Shown one piece after another: positions 6,404 to 6,816 of a stretch of DNA of 6,816 nt (positions are counted from its first letter, which is position 1; each line of letters starts with the position of its first letter). Under the pieces are notes generated by a model, which saw nothing but the letters and a program-made list of their open reading frames with translations, searched no databases and was not told where the DNA came from. A program made the position numbers and the translations under genes. The DNA is from Geobacter sp. UBA5608. Its GTDB lineage: Bacteria > Desulfobacterota > Desulfuromonadia > Geobacterales > Pseudopelobacteraceae. The stretch covers positions 7,113 to 13,928 of the forward strand of contig DIKW01000037.1 in the NCBI GenBank assembly GCA_002424705.1. Reading direction: 5' to 3'.

Positions 6404-6816
6404 CAAAGCACCTCCGGGGGCAGTTCAGCATTGATAAGGGCAGATCCGGCCATTGCCATGACGGCTGTTGCTGCATATCCCCATACAGCAGCAGACCCAC
6501 CAAAATAGCTGGCAAGCCACGGCCCAGCATAGACTTGGCCCAGGTATGCTGCCACTATCGCAATAACAACCATGCCGACCATCCGCAGCACGTCCTTACC
6601 TCCACCGCCGCCGGTCAGCACCGGAATCATGGTTACATGCTGGCCAGGCATCAGGGTTGTGGTGGTGTACTGGCTGGCTGGCACGGCGCGGCCATCTATC
6701 GATACCGCCAGGGTCAGGCTGTCGCGGTGGGCCATGCCCAGCCGTGCGCCGGTGTGGTCAAGCAGGTCGGCCACCGTCAGGCCGGGGCGATGCTCCCAGG
6801 TGATGGTGTCGTGGTC
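6403..6816 (-). CDS. Phage tail-tip assembly protein, I / TipJ N-terminal type (5' end outside window)
   Basis: The frame is open from the window edge, so the start lies beyond 6816; GTG at 6774 is an internal codon. The visible 137 aa show a beta-grasp, ubiquitin/MoaD-like segment (about 1-68; LTVADLL, SLTLAVSIDGRAV, LMPGQHVTMIPVL), a glycine run GGGGGK (69-74), then two hydrophobic segments (about 77-96 and 110-128) ending ALINAELPPEVL. This is the layout of lambda gpI-like proteins and of the N-terminus of TipJ-type host-specificity tail proteins, which assemble the tail tip. Longer TipJ proteins continue after the 'LINA--PP' point; here the frame stops 5 residues later. The last codons double as the protease Shine-Dalgarno (GGAGG). 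GC content is higher (62-67% in rows counted) than in the other phage genes (52-55%). Confidence 0.7.
   Translation of the reverse strand, partial: DHDTITWEHRPGLTVADLLDHTGARLGMAHRDSLTLAVSIDGRAVPASQYTTTTLMPGQHVTMIPVLTGGGGGKDVLRMVGMVVIAIVAAYLGQVYAGPWLASYFGGSAAVWGYAATAVMAMAGSALINAELPPEVL

Larger units (their letters stand above)
2720..6816. mobile_element. Prophage, prophage remnant or phage satellite inserted downstream of ftsZ (right end outside window)
   Basis: A P4-type tyrosine integrase and a run of phage head, packaging and tail genes start abruptly after the ftsA-ftsZ terminator and its palindromic repeat. The left boundary is approximate (somewhere in 2717-2930); the right boundary is not in the window. 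The integrase reads inward on +, while all phage structural genes read toward it on -. No repressor, excisionase, replication gene, large terminase, portal or major capsid gene is present in this part. No target tRNA was seen, so insertion appears to be in the intergenic region after ftsZ. Confidence 0.8.

Overview
The window joins two unlike pieces of DNA. The left third (1-2591) is the conserved, GC-rich end of a bacterial division cluster: ftsA, then ftsZ, both on the + strand, closed by a stem-loop and a rho-independent terminator. The FtsA and FtsZ sequences look most like those of Geobacter/Trichlorobacter-type Desulfobacterota (Geobacterales). That placement is recognition by eye, not a database result.

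The terminator is followed by a 107-bp imperfect palindrome (2610-2716) that looks like a genome-wide REP/MITE-type repeat. After it the sequence turns AT-rich (about 33-45% GC in the 60-base rows I counted, against about 67% in a row of ftsZ). This AT-rich stretch ends in four copies of a 7-bp motif, GTTACCT/AGGTAAC: two in one orientation and two in the other, spaced 10 and 20 bp. They sit directly in front of a P4-type tyrosine integrase gene (2934-4130, +). The last copy runs into the integrase ribosome binding site.

Beyond the integrase is a 216-bp non-coding stretch with overlapping inverted repeats, one of which again contains GGTAAC/GTTACC. The rest of the window is a tightly packed minus-strand phage gene set facing the integrase. 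In its own 5'->3' order it holds a tail-tip assembly protein (I/TipJ N-terminal type, running off the window), a ClpP-like head maturation protease, a 72-aa unknown, an HK97 gp10-like head-tail protein, a P27-family terminase small subunit, and an 83-aa phage protein of the kind that normally lies between terminase small and large subunits. Start/stop overlaps and 4-nt gaps indicate one transcription unit, apart from a 123-nt gap before the terminase gene.

The gene order is the main oddity. Tailed-phage late operons normally run terminase, portal, protease, capsid, connectors, tail. Here tail-tip precedes protease, protease precedes gp10, and terminase small subunit comes last, with no large terminase, portal or capsid gene among them. 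Either this is a rearranged, decaying prophage end, or a phage satellite carrying a selected set of packaging and head-tail genes. The window alone cannot separate these. No attL/attR repeat pair can be identified because the right end lies outside the window.
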